Below are positions 35,015 through 47,067 of a DNA stretch of 64,000 bases, piece after piece. Position numbers and translations under genes: made by a program. How positions within the stretch are numbered: position 1 is the stretch's first letter; each line of letters starts with the position of its first letter. This DNA comes from Bidens hawaiensis (Eukaryota > Streptophyta > Magnoliopsida > Asterales > Asteraceae), in contig JAIQDT010001663.1 of the NCBI GenBank assembly GCA_021521415.1, positions 248,001 to 312,000 of the forward strand, written 5' to 3'. Below the pieces are notes generated by a model. It was not told the origin of the DNA. It saw only the letters and a list, made by a program, of their open reading frames with translations, and searched no databases.

Positions 35015-35688
35015 TTAAAGTTACGAATTTGTCAATTTTGGCTTTAAGGTCAACGTTATTTAGTAAAATGGTTTATCGATTGATAACATGTAAATAACAA
35101 TGTTTTATTGATTGATGGCATCTCCAATTTCTTCTCTGTTGACCAAAAGTTTAACCTTTATACTTATGCAATATAACCTGACATGAAGATTGTAGGTGGG
35201 CCTCTTAGTATATATTAATAAATCATATTTGCTCCTTCAATTGCAGTTTCATCATTGTTATGTGTTGCAAGTTTTTATGCTTTTGAAAGTCGATATGAGT
35301 AAAAGTCAGCTTGAGTTGAAACACATTTTTGTTTCTAAATATATTAACTAAACCGTACTTGTGATCTATCAGTTTCATTTATATATTTGCTGCTTTGCTA
35401 TTGCTGATTAGGGTATGTTTGGCTTATTGGCTTTTTAAAAAAAAAAAAACATTTTGAAAAGTAAGGATTTGTCGCTTTTTGAAACAACTTTTTAAGTTGT
35501 TTTCAAACTCAGTCCAAAACATGCTCTTACCATTTGGATTCTTTTCAAATGGCAAATTATGGATTTTATTTATGGAGCAAGTTTTATTTTACATGTAATT
35601 TAGTTTTTATTTTTTCTAATTTTAGTTTAAGCGCTTAAATATTTCTCATGAAGACATGGGCAAAAGGGTAATGTTATCACTGACCACC

Positions 35689-35815
35689 TTGACTTAAGTC
35701 AAACGATCCATTGAAGGTGGAGGGTATGTTTCTGTGAATGCTTAATCTTTTGTTGACTTAAGTCAAACGATCCATTAAAGGTGAAGGGTATGTTTCTGTG
35801 AATGCTTAATCTTTT
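35689..35815. repeat. 64-bp tandem duplication
   Basis: Two nearly identical units start TTGACTTAAGTCAAACGATCC at 35689 and 35753, differing at two positions (TTGAAGGTGG against TTAAAGGTGA). Confidence 0.85.
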
Positions 35816-36443
35816 CTACTTGATTTATGGTTCCTATAATGGACTCTAATATGGGTGAATTTTTAGGAATGAAAATAGCAAGCTTGACCCTACACGGAAG
35901 AAAAATAAAATTAAATTTACCAAGTATGTTTCTTTATACAAACAGTTATTCAAAATATATATACATAATAAACAAAGAAGAAAAATAAATATAAACAAAA
36001 TTTACTATCTGTAAGTTTATAAATATTAATTTTCATCGACCTAAAAAATGAATATGAAAAAACAAAACACCATTAAGCCCGGGATTCAAATTATATATTT
36101 ACAATAATATAAAAAAATCTAAATAAACCGCGAGATATTCATGCTTTTAAATTATATGCACCATGTCTAATGTGCCAATTTCATTGAAAACTAAGTCGTT
36201 AATTATTATTACAATTTTTTAGAATCAATGACTTACTTGATTGAGCACTTGATTTTGTGTTTTTGAGTTCATCTAATTCAAACTTCAAACACATTATTTG
36301 TATGATTTCTTAAGAACAGTAGTGGTTAATTAGTTAAAAACATAGTTCGTGTGGTGATTTTTATTATTACAGTCTTGAAATTTAAAACAATTGGGGGGGG
36401 GGGGGGGGGGTAAAAAAGTCTATAACCAATTTGAATATACTTT

Positions 36444-36650
36444 TTGATGTTTGGAATTTTATTGCATGCAAGACTGTACTTTCGTTTCAAAGACACCAAC
36501 TTAACACTAACCAAAGATGACGCCGTTGTCGAGATCCGAGGTGTTATTAAAGAGTTGGTCAGCAGGGCATTCGAGGCTATATCTAAATTATCTGAATTTG
36601 AATCTTTTGCTTACGATTTTAGCTCATTAGTGGTGGATGATAACAGTTGA
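36444..36650 (+). pseudogene. Unrecognised coding-like fragment inside Helitron
   Basis: The frame gives DTNLTLTKDDAVVEIRGVIK, then ELVSRAFEAISKLSEFESFA and YDFSSLV, with balanced composition and amphipathic helices, unlike the AT-rich flanks. It ends at a TGA. It resembles an exon of an alpha-helical host protein, but I cannot name the family. It has no promoter or obvious partners and is probably gene-capture debris. Confidence 0.35.
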
Positions 36651-37160
36651 GGCTTGGGTTGGCATCAAATGTTTTTGCTCATTTACCACATTTAAAACTT
36701 AGTTACAAGTTTTTCCGGTAGAGAAAATGAGTTTTACGGTTAAGCTTAAAGAGAATCAAAACCCAAGAAATTGTCATTGCATTTAACTAATGTACATTGC
36801 TGAAACTGTTGTTATATCGTCATGAGAATAACATAGCTTTTGAAATCGTCTTTGAAATCTCAGTAAATATTTATTGTAAACCCAACTATAAACCTACCAA
36901 TCTCAGTTGAAATAACCCAAGCGTTAAAAAAAATATAATGAGCATAAAATAACTAACATATATGTATTAAATTAAAACAAAATTCTGTTGACAAATAAAA
37001 CAAATCATTACAAAAAATTAAAATAGCAAAACGATTAAAAAAAAACTAAATAAACCCCCGTAGCACGGGGTTTAAAAGCTAGTTAGTAAATATTTTAAAA
37101 GAAGTTGCCACGAGCCCATCTCCTTTTAAATATACGAACTTAAGTGAAAATTTAAAAAAC

Positions 37161-37693
37161 GGAAAATTGGAAATAAATAATCTCATCTTTTGTGTATTGG
37201 CTGATTATAATCTCACTTTGAAAAATCACTAGCAACGGTCCCACTTTTTAACTATTTTTGTCTCACTGGTCCTCCGTTGAAAAATACTTAACGTCGTTAT
37301 GTTTTTTCCCTAGTTTCAAACCGATGTTTTAGGGCTTTTGATCGGAAGAACAATATGAGTCGACTGATGTAAAACTTATCTCAAAACGGTAATTCAAATG
37401 GCTTGATTTTTGTTAATTGGAAATTCAAGCACCCGAATTGAAACATTGTTTCATCGTTTGGATCACCATTTCGAGATAAGTTTTACATCAGTCGACTCGT
37501 ATCCTTCTTCCGATCAAAAGCCCTAAAACATCGATTTGAAACTAGGAAAAAACTTAACGACGTTAAGTATTTTTTAACGAATGACCATTGTGACAAAAAT
37601 AGTTGAAAGGCGGGACCATTGGTAGTGATTTTTAAAGGTGGAATTATTATCGGCCAATACATAAAAGTTGGGATTATTTATTTCCAATTTTCT
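37161..37693. mobile_element. Foldback MITE, MULE type, copy 2
   Basis: Homologous along its length to 11937-12459, with the same GGAAAATTGGAAATAAATAA start; the last base of the right end is C to T. Possible 9-bp TSD TTAAAAAAC / TTAAAAATA (seven of nine). It sits about 80 bp outside the Helitron 3' end. Confidence 0.8.
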
Positions 37694-38701
37694 TTAAAAA
37701 TAACCGACATTAAAATACTATATTATGAACAGGGTATTTGTGGTTGTGCTTACAAAACAACCTTTTCAAGTAGTAGACTTAATAGTTTTTTTGGCATTTA
37801 AACCAACACTTTTGATGTTATTTGATGTTCAATAATTTCAAACCCTTCGCATGGGTTTGACGTGCATTTGTATGATATGGAGAGGCCTACTTATCTCGGG
37901 GCTGCACAGCGATTTTGAATGCTTAAATCGAAATGAGATTTTGTGACCATTTCATGAAAAAAAAAAAAAAGTTGCTTGGAACCAGTCTCAAACCCAAGGC
38001 ATGTGGTTTAGCAAAACAAAAGTTTACAGCTAGACCAACACATAATTTTGTGTATAGGGCACCCATTATAACATTATCAATATTTATTTATTTATTTTCA
38101 GATTTGAAGGCCTTAATTAAGTGTGGACCTAAAGTCCTTACTTGGTTTCGATGCCCACAGGCCGCCCATGACTTATCTTATAATTTATTAGCTATATCTG
38201 TCTTTGGTTTCATTGCTTGTTGTTTTACATGGTTGACTTATCTTTTCATAGATTCATAGCTAGCACATGCAATCACTTCTTCTTCTTCTTGTATAGATTA
38301 AGGTGTTAAATGAAGTTTGTTCATACCAATGCCGTCTTCGAGAATCTCTAAAAATTCAAGGATCCGGAGCTAGTAAAAAATGGGTCTCCAAAATATATAC
38401 TCATTAATTCCTATATAAAAAGTAAATAATACGTCGATAGTTATGATAACAATAAACAAAACAAAAGTATAATAGCAAAATAGTTTAATTTAAACACTTA
38501 AACGAATGTTGAAATTATCTACCATTTTTGTCTTTAAATCAAAAAGTCATTCTTTTAATATATGTAAAGAAGATGATATAACTATTAACACGAGTTCCAA
38601 TAAGAATTAAACTCATGTCATAGGCCATGTTAATGAAAATGAAGAAAATAATGGCTCTTTATCGTTTTTAGTTTAGATTGAACATTGGACTTAAGGGGAA
38701 T
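37694..38701. other. No gene recognised
   Basis: The segment 37980-38060 has ACCAGTCTCAAACCCAAGGC followed by a TAGCTAGACC-like word, faintly recalling the B-box part of a tRNA-derived SINE, too decayed to call. The rest is AT-rich. Confidence 0.3.
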
Positions 38702-38706
38702 TATAG

Positions 38707-39004
38707 AATGAAAACTCATTTGAGTTGTGAAAACCCTATATAGCATCGTTTTTTCTTTTTTTTACATGTAATATATGTTGTTACATTTAATACAAAACAT
38801 CAAAAAATCAACAAAAACATGTTTTGCTATTTTTTAACATTTTTTTACTAATTTTTATATATGTTTTCAGGAGATGGAAAATGTTATATTTACTTTTACA
38901 TTTTTTATTAACTTTAATTGTGAACCACAAGTTTTAAACTTTAATTAAAAACATGTGGTTGAGAATGAGTTTCTAGAGTTTTCACAACTCAAGTGAGTTT
39001 TTAT
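38707..39004. mobile_element. Small MITE with AAAACTCATTTGAGTTGTGA termini
   Basis: AAAACTCATTTGAGTTGTGA at about 38711 is matched in inverse by TCACAACTCAAGTGAGTTTT near 39001. The interior is AT-rich and noncoding. The superfamily is not determined. Confidence 0.5.
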
Positions 39005-39599
39005 TTTAACCTTACCGTTGGACTTAAAACTTAATGAGATCTATAATTACTTTAAACAAATAAAAACAAAAAAAATTAAGAAAATAAATGGTAGATGTAA
39101 GATTTGTTCCTGTTCATGTCATTTTGTTGAAGAGGATTTTACCAGTTGAGCTAGATCAATATATTGATTCGTGAGAATTTGTATATTATATATATACGAA
39201 TGCTGGAAATTTTTGTGCGTCTAAAAAACTATTGGGCCTAGGGCTGTAGTCCTCTCTGACCTCCCTATGGGCCGGGCCTGGTTCATACACATAAGCCCAA
39301 ACACAGCTCGTGTATCTGTAGGTTGACACAGATGCAGCCCTTCTAATCCAAAATTTTCTTTACTTTTCATATTACAACTCTAGTTTTATACAAAAACACA
39401 AATGTTAGTATGTTACCAGCAAATCATGTTTAAACCATGGAACTTAAAACAACAACCATGCCCAGTGTAAATCCCACCAATAGCAAAGCTGTTAGCAGGA
39501 TCTGGGGAGGGTGGGATGTAGGCAAACCGTACCTCCATCCCAAAGGATAGAGAGGTTGCTTCCAGAGAGACCCCCGGCTCGAAAACCATATGCATGGGA

Positions 39600-39960
39600 T
39601 CAATAATAATAGCGATATCAGTAATGAATACTAAATATGTGTTATAGTAATAATAGTGATATTAGTAATGAATAGATCAATAATAGCGATATTATAATGA
39701 ATAGATCAATACTAAATATGTGTTACAGTATGTGTTATAGTAATAATAGTGATATTAGTAATGAATAGATCAATAATAGCGATATTATAATGAATAGACA
39801 ATACTAAATATGTGTTACAGTAATAATAGTGATATTAGTAATGAATACTAAATATGTGCTATAGTAATAATAGTTGTATTAAATATGGAAAAAGATCAAT
39901 AATAATAGTGGTATTAGTAATGAATACTAAATATGTGTTATAAATACTAGTTTGAGGATA
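39600..39960. repeat. Minisatellite, TAATAGTGATATTAGTAATGAATA type
   Basis: Irregular head-to-tail copies of AATAATAGTGATATTAGTAATG, ACTAAATATGTGTTATAGTA and AGATCAATAATAGCGATATT blocks, in different orders. It lies in the 3' noncoding part of the LINE. Confidence 0.75.
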
Positions 39961-40049
39961 GGGTATTATAGTAATATATCATTTTTCCATTCGAAATAAG
40001 GTAAAGAAACGCCCCCCTATGATTGAATTATAATCAAAACTCTACGTTT

Positions 40050-41882
40050 CTTCTAAAAGTCCTTAGCCTTAATCCTATGTCTCCAAAAATTCATATCCTT
40101 AACCATGTACTCGGAGATGTGCAATTCTAGCAAATCATGCTTAATCCTCCCGGCCCAAGTTAATTTAGGACGTCCTCTATCCCTCCTCTCCTATATACTA
40201 ATAGTTTCTACAGATCGGACAGGAGCCGTCGTCTCTCTTTTCTTCACATGTCCAAACCATCTCAATCTCTCTTTTTTTATCTTATCTGAAATGTTAGCAA
40301 CCCCAAATCTCTCTCAAAAAACATCATTTCTTATTCGGTCCAATCGTGTGTGCCCACACATCCACCTTAGCATTCTCATTTCTGCTACCTCTAGCTTACG
40401 TGCATGTGACTTCTTGATGGCCCAGCAGTCTGTTCCATATAACATGGCCGGTCTAACCGCGACCCTATAAAATTTACCCTTTAGCCTGTTTGGGAATCTC
40501 TTGTCGCACAAAACTCCTGTAGCCGCCCTCCATTTACTCCATCCAACTTGGACACGGTGGGCCACGTCACTATCTATTTCCCCGTCACTCTGGACAAACG
40601 ATCCTAGATATTTGAACTTCGTTACTCGCGGAACCACATGATCTTCGATGGTGATATGGATCTCCTCATCATCGTTTATCCCCCCAAAGTTACAATGGAG
40701 ATACTCGGTCTTTGAGCGACTAATCCTTAAACCTTTATTTTCTAAAGCTGCTCGCCACTCCTCTAACCTCATGTTCAGATCTTGTTTTCTCTCAGCCACT
40801 AAGATAATATCGTCTGCGAACATCATGCACTAAGGGACTCTCTCCTGAATTGACTTTGACAACTCGTCCAAGATTATTGCAAAAAGGAACGGGCTGAGTG
40901 CTGAACCCTGATGAAGGCCTACTTCCACCGGGAATAAGTCAGTATCCCCTAAGGGTGAACGCACACTTGTTGTAGTGTTGGCATACATATCCATAATCAT
41001 CTCTATATATTTCCATGGGACCCCTCTGCCCTCAAGGCTATCCCAAAGCAGTTGACGTGACACATTGTCGTACGCCTTTTCTAGGTCAATGAACACCATA
41101 TGTAGATCACGCTTTTTCTCCCTATACTTTTCCATGAGTCTTCTTAGGAGGTGTATTGCCTATGTAGTGGACCGCCCCGGCAAGAAACCAAATTGGTTCA
41201 CAGTAACCTGCGTTTCCCGTCTAATTGTAGTCTCTATAACTCTTTCACATAGCTTCATAGTATGACTTAGTAGCTTGATGCCTCTGTAGTTCCCACAACA
41301 TTGGGCATCTCCTTTGTTCTTATAAGTAGGTACTATGACGCCGCTCCTCCATTGATCTGGCATCTTACCGGACTTGAAGACACTATTGAATAGAGTAGTT
41401 AACCACAAAACTCCTTCCTACCCTAGGCACTTCCACACCTCGATAGGTATGTTGTCTGGGCCGACTGCCTTAGCCCTTCCCATCCTCCTTAGTGCATTCC
41501 TCACCTCTTCCTGCGTAATACGTTGGCAGAAGCAATTATTCCGTTGTTGTCGTCGTAGGAGTGCATTGTCGTTTTCTTCTTGGTAGGCCCTCTCACTGTT
41601 GAAAAGGTTATGAAAATAGGTTTTCCATCTTAATCTGATGTCCTGCTCTTTAACTAGTACATGCCCATCCTCACTCTTTATAAACTTCACAGCCCCTAGG
41701 TCTTTCCTTCTATGCTCCCTTGCTTTGGCAATCTTGAACATATCATGTTCCCCCTCTTGTGTTTCTAAATGTTCATACGTCCGTTTATAGGCAGTGTTCT
41801 TTGCCTCCGACACTACCTTCTTCGCCTCCCTTTTAGCCTTTTTGTATGACTCCTTCAATCCCACTCTCTCTTCCTCATTCGT
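40050..41882 (-). pseudogene. LINE reverse transcriptase (RTE type), three nonsense codons
   Basis: In one continuous minus-strand frame: a coiled linker (ESYKKAKREAKKVVSEAK), PIEVWKCLG, FLPGRSTT, FIDLEKAYDNVSRQLLW, LHQGSALSPFLFAIILDEL, the catalytic FADDIILVAE (YXDD box as FADD) and the thumb with KTEYLHCNFGG, then RMLRWMCGHTRLDRIRNDV and LRWFGHVKKR. TAG codons interrupt it near 41416 (after KCLG), 41161 (after GRST) and 40829 (Trp before CMMFADD). No frameshift is seen until the end near 40050, so decay is recent and dominated by point mutations. Confidence 0.85.
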
Positions 41883-43798
41883 TGTAACATCACAAAAATT
41901 TAGGTTCAAACTTGACAAATTAATAAAACTTAAGGACTAAAAATATTCATGGCAAATGTAAAGAGAAAAATAAGACAAAGAATGGAAGTAGTTTATGTTA
42001 AGGAATGGAGTAAGGAGACTCCATCCCACATCAGAGAAAGAAAGAAAAATAAAGCACTTTATAAGGAGAGAACATTCCATGGAAATGTTCTTAAGTGGCC
42101 CACCACTCTCCCTAGTCCTAGCGGAGGGTGCGAAGCACCCGACGCGCACGGGCTCGGGTGAAGGGCGATGGGCGCAACGCTATGATGACGCACTTTGCAC
42201 TTCGCACGCTCGCATCGCCAAGAGCCGCCTTTGTATTTTTGGATGATGATAAGATAAAGATATGGCAAGTTACCAAAAGACCATGGACTAAAAATGAACA
42301 GATTCAAATTTTTGCATCTTCGCGATACGCGAAGAATCCAAGTTGTGCATCTTCGCGATACGCGAAGATGCAGTACACGTGGAGAGACAGGAACGACACG
42401 TGGCAAGCCTACGCGGCGACTCGGCGAAGCTAGTGCTGCTTCGCGATACGCGAAGTTGCACAAAAATTTCTATAAATAGGTCGGCCATGGGGAATGGTCC
42501 TCACCATCCAACTCACACTTCCAATTACACATTGTCTCGATTTACGTGCCACGACCCGAGATGGCGATATCCCGACAAGCCTTACCTCGAAATGCGTGCC
42601 ATAACCCTACTTAAATACCCTCTCGACTTACCTTCAAGTAAAAGTGTTGTTCAAGTAAAGTACAAGCATTTCTATAAATAAGCCATTCAAGGTAGGGGTT
42701 CTGCCCGATTATTATAATACAAATGGCTTAGACCCTAGTCAGGGATATAGCCCGTACCTTGATTTTATAAAGTGGAAATAAGATTTTATAAAGTCGAGAT
42801 TATAGATAAAATAATACTTCTTTATTTTATATAAAGATTGTATATTTCTTATAATAAGAATTTGAAATATATGTTTTCTTCACGAAGAAGAAACAAAGGT
42901 TTATAAATGATTAAAAAGAAAAGACTAGAGGTCCTTATATTTATAAAGAGATAAAATGTCAATGTAAAGGTTATGCAATCGGACTAAAGGTCTGAAGCTA
43001 GATCATTGATCTAGTACTTATAAAATGTTATTCTCGTGCTATAGGTCTGAGGTAACGAGACAAATTGGTGAGAAACACCAACCAAGAAGAAAGGTGAATA
43101 CGTCCAACTTTTTATAAAACAAAGTCTTGAATGTTTGCATGGGATTATATCCCTAAAACTTTATAAACAAAAGTAATACTGGCCCTCAGGCATACGTTTG
43201 TCTGGATCCTTACATATGTGGGTAGACGGTGGGCACACCGCACCACACTTACTAATACATCCGCCACGTTGGGCCGGACCCAAGTAATGTCCGAAAGGGG
43301 ATTATCTCGTGTATATTGAATAGTTGCCAAGACCACGATGCTGCGGTATCGCCTGAGAGGTTTCAAGTATAACTAGAGGTTTATAATAGTATATTTAACT
43401 TGGTTGTTTCCTAAGCCACGATGGGCCGGGTCACAAGATACCCGTGGGAATAGTTAAGTAACTTAAACTATTTTGAGTCAACGTGTTTACCAGCATGTGT
43501 TGCTGAAGTTTTTTTTTATAACTGTTTTACAGGTAATGAAGGATAGGTGTTTGGAGACAGAGGATAGCCGTTAGACGATCTGATGGCTCAAAGGATGTTT
43601 TAATATTAAAATAATGTAAATCATGGTTTTAATATCCAAACACTTTTGTATAACTTAACGGTTGTTTCAAACCCCGTGATTTGAATATAATAATATATTA
43701 TTAAAAGTCTTCCTCTTTACAACCTTTAACTCTGATGTATTTACAAAACAGGCACTAACGTTGGGTTGTCACGCCCAGGCTCTAAGCGGGGTGTGACA
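41883..43798 (+). mobile_element. Solo LTR (family A), 1.9 kb, perfect TSD TTCGT
   Basis: The ends are TGTAACATCAC and GGGGTGTGACA. TTCGT flanks it at 41878-41882 and 43799-43803, and excision restores RCTN-EEER in the LINE frame. TATA CTATAAATAGG is at 42470-42480, with palindromes upstream and a U5 hairpin (43767-43798). It is the inverse-oriented relative of 60721-62679, with shared blocks such as GTTTGTCTGGATCCTTACAT. No internal retroelement sequence is present. Confidence 0.9.
42316..42460 (+). promoter_or_regulatory. CTTCGCGATACGCGAAG palindromes upstream of LTR TATA
   Basis: Three copies, two essentially perfect, centred near 42329, 42361 and 42449; the last ends about 10 bp before the TATA at 42470. 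Two CACGTGG sites are between them (42375, 42398). Confidence 0.8.
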
Positions 43799-44005
43799 TT
43801 CGTGCACCTCATAAGCTCCCTAAAACTTCCTTGTTTGTCCCGTATCTTTTCTTGGACGACCTCATTCCACCATCACGTCTCCTTATGCCTCCCCATCTTT
43901 CCAGTCGTAACCCCGAGAGTGTCCTTCGCTACTTGGGTAATCGTTGTCGCCATTGCTTCCCACATGTGGCATGAGTCCTCTTCTGCTCTAACCAAGGTCA
44001 TCAAT
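43799..44005 (-). pseudogene. LINE linker between endonuclease and RT
   Basis: Minus strand reads MTLVRAEEDSCHMWEAMATT, then VAKDTLG and a TWWWNEVVQEKIRDKQ block, ending ELMRCTN at the TTCGT target site. The WWWNEEVQ..I..K block is typical of RTE-type LINE proteins. Confidence 0.8.
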
Positions 44006-47000
44006 TGTGACATTTGAGCCAAAACAAGAGACACCTCAGTACGTATTTACCGATTAAGCAAATAAACGCTTTTTGCATAACAAACGAACGATTAACCGAA
44101 CGGGTCGGGTTATGACCCAGATATCTCGGGGGGGGGGCCATCTATAAGTGATATACGATCTATAAAAGCTAAAACATTAGAAATATGGCCTTAGTTTGAT
44201 AGCAAACAAGTTAAACGAAAATATGCTCGTTTAACTACCCGCTATAGATTTAAACGCAAAAGATAGTTACAAACCAAGCATTGTATCATCCGTTAAGCCG
44301 AAAAAGACTTACCAAACACTTATTTGAAATGTTTTAAGTGATCCGTGAAAATATTTTTGATTTTTACAAACATATAGTATGCTTTTATAATTTTACACAA
44401 AACTAGCCGAAAAACACTCGTTTTCGCGCTGTTTAACGCACCCGATAAGTTTTTCGCGCCAAAAACCGAACCCGAACTAAATTTGGACCTGGGCTTTCGC
44501 ATTTGGGCCTTTAGAATCAGATTAATGGGCCAAATTGGGCCCAAGGCAGCCCAATAAAAATTCCGGCCGCAGCCCACCCCCCACCCCCATTCTTTTATAA
44601 AACTTATTTTGGAAGCTTGTTCATTCATTTTAGTTGATAAGAATTGAGGTCCAAGCAGCTCTAAACCTGAGTTTCCAGAAAACCTTCAAGCCCTAAGGTA
44701 AGGAGCTTAAATAAGTAGCTTTTGTACTTGTTTAAACTTGTTTAATACTATAAAAACATGTCTTGGTTACTAAAAATCATTCCTAACCGTGTAAAAATCC
44801 TAAAAATGGTCCATAAACATGTTTTGATCATACACATGGTAAGAAACCTGTTTTGATAGTTTTTTTTTTTGCCATAAACACGGATTAAAGGGTTGAAACG
44901 GCGTTTTTACGATTCAAAAGTTCGTTTTTGTGCACTAGCCAAAACCCTAAGTTAAGGGCTGTTATGTTGATGAAAAATTGCTTGGTTTGTGATATAGGAC
45001 TTGTACCTAGCCTTCGTAGAAGCACAAGAACCTGAAAACTTGATTAAAAAGTCGAAAACGAGCCAAACCCGCTAAGGTAATGCCGAAACACTCGCTTACG
45101 GGCTATTTAGGTTAAGGTTGTGATGTGCATATTGTTAGGACTTTTTCAGAGACATCAGGGACCATGTCAATGAGCCTCTGTTCAAATTTGGTAATTTTTC
45201 GACCATCCGAGAATATTTGGCAAATTTATTACCAAATTGGGACGTTTATTTGGGAAAAATAGCTAAAATACTTCAAAAATTATGAAATTTTTCTGGGAAC
45301 TCAGATTTTATGTATTTTGATCACATATTAATTTTGGGATCATTTGGAGAAGTTTAAAGGTGTTTTGTTTATTTGCGTTCGTGTGAATTTTTACAGCCGA
45401 ATTTGGGCCGAAAAGAATATTGCATGAGCTTTTTACATTCTGGAATTGATACAAGTTGTTGTGGGACATGATTTGAGTATTCAGGAAATTTTTTGGAATT
45501 TTTGGAAATTGTTTGGGGTAAACGGACGATTTTCAGGCGAAATATAGCTGATAAAATGAATTTTTATAAATTAATAAATCAGTAAATAAATTCCAGAAAT
45601 ATTTTTATAAAAATCTAAATATTTTAATTGATAAGTGGTTAAATTTTCATAATTTAATGATTAACGGTTAATTAATTATGATAATCTGAATATTAAACAA
45701 ATTCAGTTTTTATAACAACCGGCAAGTTCGCGACAAGTGAACCTGCGGGAAAATCAAAACACCAAGAGTGATCAAAAATCATATATTTGGACTAATTAAG
45801 TGAAAATGAACTTTTCTATAAGAAACCTGGACAATCCGGGTGGATTGTGCGCGTTTCTTCTCAAATCAAACTGAATAAACGGAAACGGGCCCCGTGGCTA
45901 ATCCGGGACCCCAGTATGTGAACTTTCTTTATAACTTAATCATTTTATTAACCAATACATTTACTCAAGCTTATTTTCCCATAACTGTTTTCTGAATGCG
46001 TAAACGAGCAACTTGACCCAGCTGAGAAAATGGGAATCTGAGCCAAGTTCGGGTTTAAGTATTAGACATTGAACAACATCACAACCTAAGCCTATTGCCA
46101 CTTTCTGGGCGTTCCAGCTACACCCAGATTAGTTATACAGCCCAGTTTAGTATTGAGATTATAATAATATTAAAATATTAATATTATTATAATATGGATT
46201 ATAGGAACTACTGATAGCGGACCGAACAAACCACGAGCTGATACAGTACTGAATATCTACTAAACCGTGAGTTTCATGACCCCACTTTTAAACTGTTTTA
46301 CGAACTTTTGGCGGTGAAAAGCATGTTTGATTACATATGCATATCTGAAACATGTACTGATGTGAATTATCTAAGTGCTAACACACGAAAGTCCCCACGA
46401 TCACAGTGATTAACTTCGAGCCGGTGGCTTGTGAATAGTACTATTGGTTTGACAAACCCAAACGGAATCGGCCTGGTTGCCGTGTCACATAGCGCCGTTT
46501 GCACATGACCATATTTATACAAACAGGCTATGTAGTGTTAGACATAGCTACCGGGGCATGTTGTGGGCGGAAGGGGAGCCACAGTGGTTGATTGAGCGTG
46601 GGAAATGGATGCACGCAGCACATACAGTCAAGGCTTCACTGTAGCTTAGCATAATTACATCATTTACATACATACATACTTATTTCATGATTACAAGTGT
46701 TAACTTGTGAATACTCATTACTGTTTTCTTGAAACTTGTGAAACTCACCAACTCTAGTAGTTGACCCGTTTTAAACTGCTTTTCAGGTGTACCTAAATTG
46801 GATCGATTTGGTGACCTGTTACTTGCCTGAGGTGTGTGGTTGATGTTACGTGAATAGAAGCAAGGGCGATAGTAGTAAGAATGTATAGTTAACGAACTGG
46901 TTTTGTTTGTACCACCTAGACTGTAAAACAATGATAGAACAAAAAAATGTAATATATTGTAAATTAGTTTGTAATGTTTCTTTATAAACAATGTGTTGAT

Positions 47001-47062
47001 ACCAGAGGTGGCTGTTACATTCCCGTTTTTGGCTTCCGCATTGTGCTAGTCAGGGTGTGACA
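44006..47062 (+). mobile_element. Solo LTR, 3.06 kb, perfect TSD TCAAT
   Basis: The ends are TGTGACATTTGAGCC and CAGGGTGTGACA. TCAAT flanks it (44001-44005 and 47063-47067), and removal joins LINE DELILM to TLVRAEE. A TATA (TTTTATAAAAC, about 44593) is followed by a transcript-like R region. No PBS, PPT or coding sequence is found. The LTR length suggests a large Ty3/gypsy lineage (Tekay or Tat like), which is inference only. Confidence 0.85.
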
Positions 47063-47067
47063 TCAAT

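Larger units (their letters stand above)
32694..37082 (+). mobile_element. Helitron, about 4.4 kb, with unrecognised captured segments
   Basis: The 5' end TCTATATAATATAATATACA and the following AAAAATCTTAGGTGTCGCGAT match the Helitron at 10325 (AAAAATCCTATGTGTCGCGAT). The 3' end has the hairpin CCCCGTAGCACGGGG (37056-37070) and CTAG at 37079-37082, with T following and A preceding the 5' TC. No Rep/helicase frame is seen. The interior holds a GGT-rich MITE (34395-35014), a 64-bp tandem duplication (35689-35815), an 18-G run (36393-36410) and a coding-like piece at 36444-36650. Two unrelated Helitron ends falling in this order is the main alternative. Confidence 0.55.

Noticed and set aside
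37933..38259. 108-codon ORF on +
   Set aside because: Begins in a poly-A tract and contains a decayed tRNA-like stretch; no conserved domain.
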